Shown: in pieces, positions 33,010 to 44,059 of the stretch
Layout of the letters: each line of letters begins with the position of its first letter
Position numbering within the stretch: the stretch's first letter is position 1
NCBI GenBank assembly: GCA_963932145.1
Contig: OZ010595.1
Location: forward strand, 88,034,081 to 88,098,080
Reading direction: 5' to 3'
DNA length: 64,000 nt
Origin: Acanthosepion lycidas
Lineage: Eukaryota > Mollusca > Cephalopoda > Sepiida > Sepiidae
Notes under the pieces: generated by a model
The model's input: only the letters and a program-made list of their open reading frames with translations
What the model was told of the DNA's origin: nothing
Databases searched by the model: none
Made by a program: the position numbers and the translations under genes

Positions 33010-33708
33010 TCGGTACGTAACTTTTAAAGCATTTTCTCACTACATTGGTCTAATTTATTATCACATTATTTGAACATTGTTTAATGTAGCCATTTTATAC
33101 GTTTATTTTACATTTGTATCTCTGTATGAAGAATCCTTTTCGACACGTGTTACACACTGTCCCAAAATGTAAACTTCACACAGGTTTCTTCCTTTTCATG
33201 ACACTGCAACATTGAAAGTATTCCTGTTGTAAACTTTATACATATTCGTGTAAACAAAGTATTCGCTACCTTCCTTTACCCATTTAGACAAATGGTCTTC
33301 TTTCTATGTTCAAGCCCCCCGTTGCTTTTGTCATATTTTTTGTTAGCTTTTTGTTTGTTCGTTCGTTATTCAAAATCAACTAGTCTTTTATGTGTATTAA
33401 TTTCTTTTTCTAGTCATACCCATTTGGCTTTTAATAAACGTTTCGATGAACAGGACTTCGTCTTCAGAGCCTTAATTGCCTTAAGGCGTTTATCTGGCAG
33501 TTTTTAGGTAAGCACACGTATGAGACGGACGCTTACTCTGGATGCAGAACACATGGCCCCACTGACCAAGAAGACACCTTTGCGAGTTCATGAAGGTATT
33601 TTCTGATCGAAATGTGATTTGCAGTAAACTGTTTGGCTAATTTTTGTACATTTTGTTTTGAATTTTCCTCAACTACAAGTTGCAGAAGCTCAATATATTT
33701 TAATCATT
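33010..33708. other. No gene recognised
   Basis: Minus strand at about 33465-33430 carries CTGAAGACGAAGTCCTGTTC then ATCGAAACG, a hammerhead-like core without clear stems. A hydrophobic 71-codon plus frame (33292-33507) is not recognised. Confidence 0.5.
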
Positions 33709-34090
33709 TCAACCAAGGCAATGCAATAAAGCCACTAAGACGAAAGAGGTTACTGAGAAACAGAAAACATTATTAAGGAGAGAGAACAATAAAAGAACAG
33801 GAATTAAAAAAAACTGAATATAACGATTGACATTGCATTTAAATATTTTAAAATCAAAGCTGATTGGAAAGCAAGAAGCCGGATGAGAGTTCCACAAGCG
33901 AGAAATGCAGGAGAAGAAACAGCATAGAACTTGCATTTATATCTAGCCATTTAAACTCTTTACCGCTAAACTGCGGGTTAGCTTAAATTTATAAAGTCTA
34001 GTTACCAAAGAGAAAAGCACATCTAAACAATTACCAGGAAATATTTATAGAAAAGACAATACTTTTCAATACTTAAGTGAACATCGCGAT
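33709..34090 (-). pseudogene. Jockey/CR1-like LINE, C-terminal end
   Basis: SCISRLWNSHPASCFPISFD then FKIFKCNVNRYIQ on the minus strand, with KYFPGNCLD-like text upstream in other frames. Confidence 0.7.
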
Positions 34091-34583
34091 TTAAGAAGAG
34101 AAAAGGAAAAGACACAATATTCAACGATATTTCAACGTTATGTCTGTCTTCAAGTTATGTTTTAAACTTTTTTTTACAATTAAAAAAATAATAATGTCTA
34201 CAAAAATTATAAGTAGTTTGTCTTGAGAAAAACGGCTGTAGTTGTAATCAACGCGTCAAAATGAATAAAAGGCGGCCAGCGTGTTAGGGTTAGGGTTAGA
34301 ATGTGGCAATTATACTAACTCCTATTTAATATACGCCGCCCAATGTACCAAACATGACTTGAATTATGTGGGTTGCATAATGGAAAAATTAAGTAAAAGA
34401 TTTAATGGTCAATGATATAATGTCAAAAAGAAAAATATGACATCATCGGAGCTTGCGGACCATTTTATTACAAACAACTGTAATTTCGACAAATATTTTA
34501 AGGTGCACATTCTGAAAAAATACTTAGAATCTACTGACCTTGCGACCCTAAAAATGCATGAAGATAGTTACGTATGCAAACTA

Positions 34584-35275
34584 TTAACTTTCCGCCCTTG
34601 GAGAATGAAAGAATAAAGAGGAGGAGGGGGAACACTGCATCAGAAGATGTCGATTGACATTACACTTGAATACTTGAAGATTATAGCTATCAGGGAAGCA
34701 AGTAAGAGGAAGGGAGTTCCATAGACGGTAAGTGCGAGATAAGTAGCTGTTGGAGTAGAAGAGATGGCTGCATTTAACTGTTTCGACAGTGAAGGGATGG
34801 GACCGAGATGCCAACCTAGTATCACGCTTAAATTAATGCAGTTTAGTAATCAGTGAAAGTAGCTCGACGGTGCAGTTGCCGTAAAAATACTTGTAGAAAA
34901 GACAGAGGGAAGCCACGGTAGATCTGTGAGAAAGGGACTGTAGACGAGATGACAGATCAGGACTCATTACATTGCATATCCGATTCTAGATTTTGTCGAG
35001 GATTTCGAGACGACCAGTGGGACACCAGGCGATATGTGACAGCATTATTCCATGGAAGGACGAATGGTTGATTTTTAGATTTGAAGGATGGACTCAGGTG
35101 AGAAAAAACTTTCTGGCACGACACAGAGAGCCAACTTTCCTTGCGGTAGATGTAGCTATTGATTCAATATAGTTGTTCCACCTCAGGTCAGAGGACAGCG
35201 TGAAACCAAGCAGGCACAATTTAACTTGAAGAAGACAGACACGCTCTGGAAACATTGATGTACATTGTCAAACAC
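34584..35275 (-). pseudogene. Jockey/CR1-like LINE, RT C-terminal part
   Basis: Minus-strand order CLLGFTLSSDLRWNNYIESI, ATSTARKVGSLCRARKFF, LEILDKI-stop-NRICNVMSPD, LSSRLQSLSHRSTVASLCLF, YKYFYGNCTVEL, SRSHPFTVETVKCSHLFYSN and YRLWNSLPLTCFPDSYNLQV. A long collinear remnant with few breaks; 5' truncated. Confidence 0.88.
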
Positions 35276-35359
35276 TGCATATTTTCTTTTCTTAAATCAT
35301 GAACTTCTCTAAGTATTATTATTATTATTAATATTATTAATAATAATAATGAAGCAAAT

Positions 35360-36070
35360 TAAAAATTGGAGATACCCCAAATCAGACAAGTAGAACAATT
35401 TAAATATCTGTGAAGGATGGAATATGCGACACTGAATTTCGAAAGGGCATTGGGATAACGAAAGATGTCTTCCAAAAGCTAAGCAAAGTATTAAGAAACA
35501 GAACAAAAAAAAAAAAAAAAAAAAAAAACAGAAAAGAGTACTGAACTGTTATGAAATATAAGTCCTTCCACATGTCAGTGAATGCTGGACAATCTCTTCA
35601 CAGATGAAGAAAATATTTGATGTAAAAGAAATGTGGTTCTACTGAAATATATTGCGAATAACATGGATCGAACACGTAAGAAACAAAGAAAAGGAATATT
35701 GAAATGTTTGGTATTATCATTCCTCCTGCATGGCAGCGAATATTGGACAATATTCTCAGAGATGAAGAAATGACTTAAAGCAAAATGTGGTTCTACAGGA
35801 GGATGTTGTGAATATGACATTATCAAACATATGAGCAACGACGAAGTTTTAGAGAAGATTGAAAGAAAAAGGAGTCGTATACATGACATCAGGAAGAGTC
35901 AGTTAAAATTTCTAGGTCACATAATGAGGAAAGAAGACTTGGAAAACAACACATAACCCACCTAGAGAACTTGTGGTATCAAAAACAAAATTATATTAAG
36001 AATTACAAAGGACAGGAAGTTGTGGAGAGTCATGATCGCTAACGTCCTAAAGGGCACATAGAAGAATAAG
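35360..36070 (+). pseudogene. RTE-like LINE, C-terminal end
   Basis: Frames in pieces: TEFRKGIGITKDVFQKLSKV, LSFLLHGSEYWTIFSEMKK, KHMSNDEVLEKIERKRSRIH with DIRKSQLKFLGHIMRKEDLE, then RITKDRKLWRVMIANVLKG. This matches the region following RT in RTE-group endonuclease-reverse transcriptases. A poly-A run (35506-35529) interrupts it. Confidence 0.85.
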
Positions 36071-36074
36071 AATG

Positions 36075-36440
36075 TTAAGCATCAGGCTCAGTTGCGTCTC
36101 TGTCTTTGGGCAGAGTGCGCTCAGGGGCTTCTCTGTCAAAGAACAGAGGGGAAAATGAGGAAAATAATACTAAAGTGGTGCTCAAGCCCGGGGAAAAGCT
36201 GCCCGAGGCCGCGCCATCCCATTGCACCAGAGGGAGGGATCGGTGCTCGCACCGAGGCCAGCACAACCGAGAGGAATTTTTGTTCCTGTCCCGTGCGTAC
36301 GCGCTCGGGACCCCATCTAAAAATAGACCTTGTGTCACATCTTGTCCAAGTGGGGAGACAGAGTAAATGCCGTTTGAATGGACAGAGTTGCTCGATGATA
36401 TTTCAAACTGGGCTCCACCTGCCGCCATATTGCTCACTTT
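36075..36440. other. GC-rich island with antisense open frames
   Basis: High GC and CpG against the local background. Minus frame of 120 codons begins MSNMAAGGAQFEISSSN. Plus frame 36106-36366 reads KNRGENEENNTKVVLKPGEK and stops at GETE, after which MPFEWTELLDDISNWAPPAA continues. Neither is recognised. Could be a promoter-first-exon island, an exon or an old element. Confidence 0.3.
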
Positions 36441-37059
36441 TGGCTGTGATTAGTGTGCCTGGTATACGCTTGTCAGATTGGGTGTCAGGATTGATATATT
36501 GGGCTTCGTATAATAGTAGCCCAGCCTTCCTTTGTTGACATGTTGCTCTCACACTCAATAGTCGTACTAGTGGATCATTAAGTGATTTTTACTAAGATAC
36601 TTAAGTAAAAATTCGTGTTGCCTTGCGTTTAATCTAAGTCTCTCGCCCCATAGATATTTCTCAGTGTTGTTCGATATTATATGTTAAAGCTTCTAACTTT
36701 GCGTTTTGAGTTGTCTCGAGTGACATTGAGAAAAAAATTAAAAAAACACAACACGTTTTTCCTTGCCGTGTTCGGACTTGCAGTGCAGCTGACCTCATTC
36801 TACGACTAATCAGATTTTCCCGTTAAATCCCTGACGTCATAATTAAAACTTTGTAAAACTTTATTTATATTGTTTATTGTAATAGTTGTCAAAAAAAATA
36901 AAAAAAAATCGGTTAATTGCAAACCGATTCGTACTTTATAAAATGGTGAATGTTGTCATATTTATTTCTTTATAAATTCAACAATGAGAAATTTATTTAT
37001 TGAAAAAAATGTTTGGACAATGTAACTATAAACAATTTTTTTTTGCTATCCTCTGCCAG

Positions 37060-37231
37060 CCACAATGATAGAGAAAGCATTACCTCGAACCATCACCAGT
37101 GAGACACGCTGCAAGGGCCACTCCGTTTTGCAAGGCTCGTCCCTTAATCGAGACGCAATCGAGCCAATCCCCCGAAGGAACGCCATCGAACGAGGGCCAA
37201 TAACTCCAGAAGTCTCCACTGCCACAGGAGT
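37060..37231 (+). other. Possible exon, unassigned
   Basis: A good acceptor (TTTTTTTTGCTATCCTCTGC then CAG) precedes an open frame MIEKALPRTITSETRCKGHS..RGPITPEVSTATG. A weak donor GTAAAA follows near 37231. The stretch is GC-richer than its flanks. No family recognised and no partner exon identified. Confidence 0.25.
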
Positions 37232-37259
37232 AAAAAAAATCTATCAGCAAAATTATATA

Positions 37260-39038
37260 TATTATTTATAAATTGGTTTATGATAAATATTGCATTCTAT
37301 CAGTTTTAATAGTATTAGTTTTTAGAATGATGTAAATATAAAATTATTATTGTAAATAAACAATTGTAAGTTAGGTTTGATATAGTCGTAATCCTGAGTG
37401 TTTATTTTGAAAAATACAAAATTGCGGCACAAGGCCAAAGGGGGAATAGGGAGAGATTGGATTTCATTAGTCATCGTAGTCCTAGTTAATCAGAATTACG
37501 ACCCATTCGTTCATTACAATTTGCTCATTCACCACAAGAAATCATTCATCACCACTCAATCCTACATATACCATAATACCGCATATTTACAAGGAACCTA
37601 CAAAAACATCCATGGCATAAAAAATTCATAGTTCATAATGGTCCGTTTATATTAAAATTCCATGATTAATTAAATGATGGGGGCGGGAGGATGAACCCAG
37701 AAAACAAACTAAAAATGAAAAACAAAGATAAAACTAAAACAAAACAAAGTTAGTAGGACCCGTCCACCCCACCAAAAAAATAACAGCAGTAGTAGTAATC
37801 CTAATAATTTTAATAACGTAGTAGTAATCCTGACTTGGTATTATTTGAGTGTTGTTAAAGTAATTACCCAGTTGCTATATGTATTTGTAGAGTAGGGGGA
37901 ATTCTTTTCTCTTTTTATATTGAAATCGAAATTAATTAAGACGTACAACAATAATATAAACAATAAAACTTGAGACATAAATAGCAAGAATTTTCATTTT
38001 TTTTTGTGTTTGTGAATTACAGAATATTGGGATGGTGTGTGTAAAAATGTTCTCAGTGTCTCTTTTGTATAAAAGTCAGTGTTTACTTGGATTGGTTCCG
38101 AGAATTTCGTTTGTGAGGATGCGTTTGAAATCATCTATTTTCGATCTTCCGGTGTGCTGGCAGACGTGTGTTTCTACTGACTACTATTACTTGTCTACTG
38201 GTCCCAGTACGTGGTGGAAAGGCCGTTTTTTATAAACACGAGAGTTAGGATGATGAAATATCAATTTTTTTATATTCACTGTTTGCAAGGTTATTTTTAG
38301 AATGATGAAATATCATTCTGGACCATAATACAATCTAATAAATAAATAGTGTAATATTTTTGTTGTAGAAAGAACAAAGAAAATGTATAAATTCATTTTC
38401 ATTATATGCTTAGGTTTTATTACAACCCTAATCATCACTTTTTGAAACAACAAAGAGTGAAAGTAGTTGAGATAAAAGCGGTGTTATGGAAAAAACTATC
38501 ATTTTAATACTTTTCCTTATTGCAGGCATGAAGTTCCATGTGTGTCGATGCGACCTAGCTGCCAATCTAGTACGACATTTAAATTAGTGAAATCATACCA
38601 ATTTGCTCAGCTGTAAGTTGTTCTCGTTAAAACTGGACATCTCTCTATAAATTTGTATTAAAATAGAAAAAAGCTATTGATCAGTTTTCATATATATATT
38701 TTCTTACTCTTAGTTTTCTGTAACCAAAATAATAATGCAATAGGATCCGCTTGATATAGAATAAAACACGTTTGTTATTATTATATAATATGGTGGAAAC
38801 TTTCGCTATCAGATTTGAGATTTTTCTAAAGTGTTTTGTATCACAAATCATCAATATTTACTTTGTGCTTGCTTAGATTTGCCATGCTCATAAGTTGACC
38901 TTGTTGAACAAGTATCTTCAAGCAAAACAGACAGAAATAATATTCTGTTTTTATCGACAAGTATATCGATGAGGGCGGTTTAGATTCGCGAGGCTTACTG
39001 TCTCTTGATCCCTAGTGATGTTTGCGATGTTTATTTAC

Positions 39039-39078
<40 letters not shown>

Positions 39079-39589
39079 AATTCTTTATAGGATTTGTAAA
39101 AATATATAATAAAACAATTCACCTGGCACTTTCTGGGGGTTGGTGAGTACCACTTTGTACATGTTTGCTACTACTACTGTTTTCTTTCACGACAGACTAA
39201 CGTACCAGATCTTCCTTTCTGCCAGCGAGAACACCATCTACCACATCTCCGTTTGACTTGCCAAATCTTCTTACACTAACCATTACTCCCGTTAGCGAGA
39301 ATTCAGTCTGAATATATAACGCCATGGCTTGAATCACATGCCTTCCGACCAAGTGTCACTTGATACCGAAAAGTTTTATTTATTTATTTATATGTTTTAT
39401 TTCTTTTTCCCTACTTCTGGGCAGCGGGTGGTGGCATTGAAACTCTCTAACTTCGATTTTAATGTCATAAAACAACCGGTTGCTCCAGGTCCAGGTAAAA
39501 TCCTTAACAACCTACAGTTGACTAAGTGGGTCACCTAACGAATCGAGTGGAGACCCACTGTGTCACAAAGTCATTGATAGATAAACTAG
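37260..39589. other. No gene recognised
   Basis: AT-rich, with (TAA)n at 39042-39076 and short frames. Nothing assigned. Confidence 0.65.
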
Positions 39590-39668
39590 TGCAGCAAATA
39601 ACGTGGATCGAACTTATTATAGTTCTGGTCAAAGGAACTATCTTGTTGGCAATCGCTCTACAGTAGAT
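39590..39668 (-). mobile_element. tRNA-like SINE head, family C, copy 1
   Basis: Minus strand CTGTAGAGCGATTGCCAACA (box A region) and AAGTTCGATCCACG (box B). The body beyond is not defined. Confidence 0.55.
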
Positions 39669-39721
39669 ACCAAACAAACATAAACATTTTCTCAGCTTTT
39701 ATTATCGCATAGAGCATCCAG

Positions 39722-39795
39722 TTAAGATCGAACTAACTAGAGAAATGTTCGTCGAGATAAGCTTGCTGACAATAGCTCTACGCCAGGCACGCAAT
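39722..39795 (-). mobile_element. tRNA-like SINE head, family C, copy 2
   Basis: Minus strand TGGCGTAGAGCTATTGTCAG and TAGTTCGATCTTAAC with the same spacing as copy 1, about 130 bp away. Confidence 0.55.
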
Positions 39796-40090
39796 TTTAG
39801 TTGTAGTATGCGATTCATACCAGAAAATAACATAGGCATGAATCGAATTTAATCCCCATTAAAAACTTATATCAAAGATTTGATCTGTGGTGGCCCCGAT
39901 ATGTATCGGGATCACCCTATGAGATACGAAAATAATTATTTATTCGGTGTTATCTCAGAGATATATAAAACTTAGAAGGTCCAAGTGTTTACCTAGAAGG
40001 CGACTTCAAAGTCATACTGTGCAGAATAGGATCTCAGAAGTTGATAGTTGATGAACTAATATGAAACAGGGACTGAAGCCTGTTGAACTT

Positions 40091-40093
<3 letters not shown>

Positions 40094-40129
<36 letters not shown>
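40094..40129. repeat. (TA)n array
   Basis: Pure TA run. Confidence 0.97.
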
Positions 40130-40131
<2 letters not shown>

Positions 40132-40234
40132 TAACGGTAACAAATCCGTTGCTATATAATCCAAGTGGATCCTAGTAAGAGAAAATATTAAAACTGATCT
40201 ACAAAAAGAGCTCAATGTATTTATTATTACAGAG

Positions 40235-40568
40235 CAAACAATTAATAAACAATACAATCCAAAATGACCTCATGTGGGGAATAGTCTCTTTCAGTAGACG
40301 AAAACACCAGTCGTTTGTCTCATCAATCATCAAGCGTGGACTCATCTTCCCCTGACTCCTCTCGTGACTTCCGCCTGACTGAAACATTGAAATGGATAAA
40401 TTCTGTATTAGTTTTTCGACTTTTTTTTTAGCTTTAGCTTTCACAGTTAAATTTCTATTTCTAACACGAACTTAGTCCACGCCGGGGTTGATGAGGCAGA
40501 CGACCGTTGTTTTCGTCTGCCGAAATATGCTATTCCCCATATGAAGTGATTTGGTATTTTATTGTTTA

Positions 40569-40582
<14 letters not shown>
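40235..40582. mobile_element. Inverted repeat pair, PLE-like termini 1
   Basis: The inverse of 40235-40330 and 40470-40582 share GTTTTCGTCT(A/G)C(T/C)GAAA, CTATTCCCCA(C/T)ATGA and TATTGTTTATTAATT. The two copies point away from each other around about 140 bp and are bounded by TA arrays. The right copy holds hammerhead B. Assignment to Penelope-like elements is inference from the ribozyme type and inverted layout. Confidence 0.6.
40484..40538 (+). ncRNA. Candidate hammerhead ribozyme B
   Basis: Stem I GGGG (40484-40487) with CCCC (40535-40538). Core UUGAUGA (40488-40494), so conserved C3 is U. Stem II is 8 perfect pairs, GGCAGACG with CGUCUGCC (40495-40502, 40514-40521). GAAA 40522-40525. 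Stem III is AUA(UGC)UAU and U17 is 40534. Everything except C3 fits. Activity is doubtful because of C3U. Confidence 0.55.

Positions 40583-40628
<46 letters not shown>
40574..40628. repeat. (TA)n array
   Basis: Pure TA run. Confidence 0.97.
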
Positions 40629-40631
<3 letters not shown>

Positions 40632-40905
40632 ACTACCTTTGAGGACATCGTAATTGATCGTAATGAATGAAAGACTACATGCTACAATGGCATCAAGAAC
40701 AAGGCAGCATCAAACATTGTCAAGCTTCGTCATACTAGAGAAAGAAATAAAATATCTGCTGCTGTTCCAGCCATATACTCCAAGAATCCACACTCTTACA
40801 CAATCTATGGACTTCTTTGCAAATCACTAGCAGGACTGAAATGTCACTTGCGAAGTTGTCGGAACCTCATACGTCGAAAGTGACGGGAGAGTCCATCATC
40901 ATCAT

Positions 40906-40910
<5 letters not shown>

Positions 40911-40940
<30 letters not shown>
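40911..40940. repeat. (ATC)n(AT)n microsatellite
   Basis: ATC units (40896-40911) followed by AT units. 40629-40895 shows no recognised feature. Confidence 0.9.
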
Positions 40941-40943
<3 letters not shown>

Positions 40944-41032
40944 AAAGAGACAGACAGACAGAAATTAATGGGGATTTGAATAATCATAATTAATTCATCG
41001 AGTCTAGAAGTATTCTTAACAGAATGCAGAAA

Positions 41033-41079
41033 GCACTGGACGGCCTTTTCGTCCTATTCTAGGGACTCATCAGCAGTGC
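41033..41079 (-). ncRNA. Hammerhead ribozyme A (best candidate)
   Basis: 47 nt on the minus strand. Stem I GCACUG/CAGUGC gives six perfect pairs at the two ends (41079-41074 with 41038-41033). CUGAUGA at 41073-41067. Stem II GUCC/GGAC with an 8-nt loop. GAAA at 41050-41047, short stem III AAGGCCGU (A-U, A.G mismatch, G-C). C17 at 41039, cleavage before 41038. All catalytic core bases are present. Short stem III is typical of hammerheads described in Penelope-like elements, which may act as dimers. Confidence 0.8.
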
Positions 41080-41119
41080 GCATCCAATACCAAGAATTGA
41101 ACCTGGACCGTTACGATAT

Positions 41120-41168
41120 GACGCTTACCGATGAGTCCGAAAAATAAGACGAAACGACCGTCCAGTGC
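41120..41168 (+). ncRNA. Hammerhead ribozyme A', mutated partner
   Basis: CCGAUGA (41128-41134; U4 is C), stem II GUC/GAC (41135-41137, 41148-41150), GAAA 41151-41154, a perfect stem III ACG(AC)CGU and C17 at 41162, then CAGUGC (41163-41168). The 5' strand of stem I has diverged, so this copy is probably inactive. It shows the C15.2-G16.2 pair lost in copy A. Confidence 0.65.
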
Positions 41169-41207
41169 TTTCTGCATTCTTTTGAGGATTCTTCTAGACT
41201 CGATGAA

Positions 41208-41210
<3 letters not shown>

Positions 41211-41295
<85 letters not shown>
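41211..41295. repeat. (TA)n array
   Basis: About 42 TA units. 41296-42060 beyond shows no recognised feature. Confidence 0.97.
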
Positions 41296-41299
<4 letters not shown>

Positions 41300-42211
41300 T
41301 CTGTAGGAGTTAGGAAGAGATAAAAAAAAAAATTAAATCAAATGTTTTCCCCCTTCTTCAAGACGCATTTTGCTTAGAGATTTATAATTAAGACACTTCA
41401 TTGTAAGTGCGTAATTCTTTACATTGCCTGTTCTCTGGGTTGAAGTTATTTTCTGCTTGTTTTCCTCTTGAACAGCGCAATACGAAGAAACCACGAATCA
41501 ATCAGCCAATTGCCTTATTTGACAGTTGGCGATTAAACCTTTGCAATTCTGACACTTGACCTGTGGACAATTTGTCTGATTTGAAGTGATTCAGGCGTCT
41601 GTTCACTTTACACTCCCAACTGCTTTCTGTTCATTTCTGGGTGCTTAAGCTCAGATAAGCCAAGATTTCTACTTCTGATTTTCCAGACAGACATGCGCAG
41701 TACAGTTTTCAAATACCTGACTCAGAATAACTTTGATTATCGTAATGATACCTTTTCAATAGCCAGTGACTCCATGAAACCCAAATGACTTTTCTCTGCA
41801 TCGAACAAGAAGAGAAAGCGTTCATCAAGAGTCGTTTTCTTAATTTCACTTGAAACTTGCTTTCCTATTTTCTAAATTGGACCCAACGACTTGATTCGGT
41901 TGACTGAATGCAGAAACAATTGTAGAGCTGGGTAAATTATAAATACGCTTCGAAGATTTTTTTAATATTGGGCAAATGATGGGATTGGAAGCTTATGTTA
42001 AAATCTGGTCAAATTATTTGCTTCATATATTCTGTTTATTTGTAATCAAGCAGGGTGCCATAAAACTGAGAGGTGTTAATACTTATATACATACACACAC
42101 ACACATACACACACACGCATATATAAAAATTACAGAGAGTTCTTAAATACAAGATGGAGTAGAGGTCTGAAAGATAGATTTACTTATCTAAATATTTACA
42201 CTTTTATATAT

Positions 42212-42555
42212 TTCTGAGATGAGGTATTATGATTATTTACACTATTTACATTATTCGGACTGCTGTCCTCATCTCCATTGCCATATTCACGGTTTTTCGG
42301 GTGTTGTCCACTCTAGTCTTCTTCAGGTAATTGGAATTTCGAACCGAACCCTTTATTTCATCCAAGAGTAGATTGTGCTAGTTCCATGTGCCATACCTCT
42401 TCCGGAGTCTCAGTATTAGTTATCTCCCTTTAACACATTTCTCCAAGTTTTGTTCACCTTAGCTGTAGCCAGTTATTGAACTCGCAAATCTTTGGGTCAA
42501 GTCACTGGATTCAACCAACGCTTTTATTCATTGGGCTATGAGTCCTTAAGGACAT
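42212..42555 (-). mobile_element. tRNA-headed SINE family B, copy 1
   Basis: Minus-strand order: AGCCCAATGAATAAAAGCGT and GAGTTCAATAACTGG (tRNA-like head, box A decayed), TACTCTTGGATGAAATAAAG, GGTTCGGTTCGAAATTCCAA, CCTGAAGAAGACTAGAG..GAAAAACCG (decayed core), ATGAGGACAGCAGTCCGAAT and TACCTCATCTCAG. Confidence 0.75.
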
Positions 42556-42669
42556 CAGCGTATGAATTTTTTTTTGGGGGGGGGGCTTATATAACTAATG
42601 TCTCAATAACAAATTTTTACTAGATCTCATATTACAATTTTGTTATTGTTTTTTTTTTCTTTTTTTGTC

Positions 42670-43030
42670 TAGCAATCAGTATTACTGGTTCCCATATTGT
42701 ATTAATTTCTATTCTTGGCCGACTTAGGAGATTTTTGTGGCCTAGCATAAGTGTTGATTCCTTAAGTTTTCGTATTTTCCTGTGATGTTCCCTGTCTATT
42801 ATTTCAACATCATTTCCATAGCTAACATATACATGGAATACTTCGAAGAAATGGCATTAGAATCCATATCATTCAGGCCAACTCTATGGCTGAGATACGT
42901 TATGTTATTTTCTACCTTTTTTCTATTAGTTTACAATCTTTTTAACATCAAGCGACCTTTTTCTCCATCTGTTATCCTTTCTCTTACTATGTATTCCATC
43001 CAACTTCATTGTCGTTATTGAGTTGTCTCT
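42670..43030 (-). pseudogene. Possible Penelope-like GIY-YIG C terminus
   Basis: Minus-strand pieces: KVENNITYLSHRVGLNDMDS, then in other frames SYGNDVEIIDREHHRKIRKL and KESTLMLGHKNLLSRPRIEI with NTIWEPV. EIIDRE.xxxxRKxKES followed by a W-x-P end recalls the PLE endonuclease tail. Weak and frameshifted; not a firm call. Confidence 0.4.
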
Positions 43031-43109
43031 AACATTGTTCTTTGCAATGATCTTTGTGCATTTCTATGTTTGCTCTCGAGTAATTTTGTTATCTACCAGA
43101 TTGTTTATT

Positions 43110-43215
43110 CACTGTGACTGTTATAAGGAAAGCGCCAGAATACTTGGAATTTTCTCTTATTGCAAAATAGGGAGGGGCTGCTGCTCAAAATATGTAAGGT
43201 CGGACGAGCATTGTT
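43110..43215 (+). repeat. Dispersed repeat, inverted partner at 45165-45300
   Basis: GAATACTTGGAATTTTCTCT, TATTGCAAAATAGGGAGG and GCTGCTCAAAATA match the minus strand of the partner. Family unknown. Confidence 0.6.
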
Positions 43216-43699
43216 TTTATGTTCGTCATTGGTAGTCTTTTCTATTTCTTACGCGCTTTTCGTTTTAAGAATATTAACAACATGCTTCTTTTTATTGTAT
43301 TTTTTAAACCAGTCACTTTCTGAATTATATCCCGATGCAAATTAATTATCAGAACCTCTTTAGTTTCCTTTCGTTCACCATACGGTCAGTTTTAGACCCG
43401 TTGGAGTGACAAGGTGTCATCGATTTCTATTGTTTACTCATATTAAGTTATTTGAAGTGGTGTGCAGTAATATGAATCTATTTACGGGGTGTATGATGAA
43501 ATTTGTTTGACCATGAAAAATATTGCGTCATCCGTGACTGCATCAGATTTTTTATCACGCTCAGACGCTATTGTACTGACTGTCGATTAGTTGTCCTACG
43601 GTCATTGTCTGCGATGGGCGTTACTCCAGGAAGCGTACGGAAATTTGTAACGCTGCACTAACACACTGGCAAGTCTTACCAGTGAGTAAATCAAATTAC

Positions 43700-43800
43700 T
43701 AGACTGATATGGAAACTCTCCTGATTTAAATCCAATCGAGAATCTGTGGTCAATCTGCAAGGAACGACTTCGTGGAATGGACATATCACAATCTTTTTGG
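43700..43800 (+). pseudogene. Tc1-like transposase, C-terminal scrap
   Basis: DYGNSPDLNPIENLWSICKE then RLRGMD is the Tc1 catalytic-triad end (SPDLNPIENLW). Its upstream text to about 43556 is not readable as transposase. Confidence 0.75.
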
Positions 43801-44059
43801 CAAATTCAAGCGTTTTTACTTTGTTAGAATTAAATTTAAGTCAAGTAAAGGTGACGTTATCTGCAGCCCACAAACTGGAATTTATACGTACTTTACATGC
43901 ACGCGTTAATATACGATCTTTTAATGATGGCTGTTTCTTTTGCATTATAGTAGCTTCTAGAATTTTGAGTCCTTTATGGCAATGTACCCTATACAGGGTG
44001 GATCATAAGTAAGCTTACTGTTGTTTCATTATTTGTTTCACGTTTCCACAGCCCAGAAC

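Larger units (their letters stand above)
40985..41215. mobile_element. Inverted repeat pair, PLE-like termini 2
   Basis: Left TTCATCGAGTCTAGAAG..ATTCTTAACAGAATGCAGAA then AGCACTGGACGG. Right, inverted: CCGTCCAGTGCTTTCTGCAT, TCTTCTAGACTCGATGAATGA. Each copy carries a hammerhead core, and a (TA)n array follows. Confidence 0.75.

Noticed and set aside
34283..34300. Interstitial telomere repeat (TTAGGG)
   Set aside because: Only about 2.7 units, within chance and microsatellite background.
41131..41313. IYIYIY open frames here and at about 20 other TA arrays
   Set aside because: TA repeats are open in every frame; no coding evidence.
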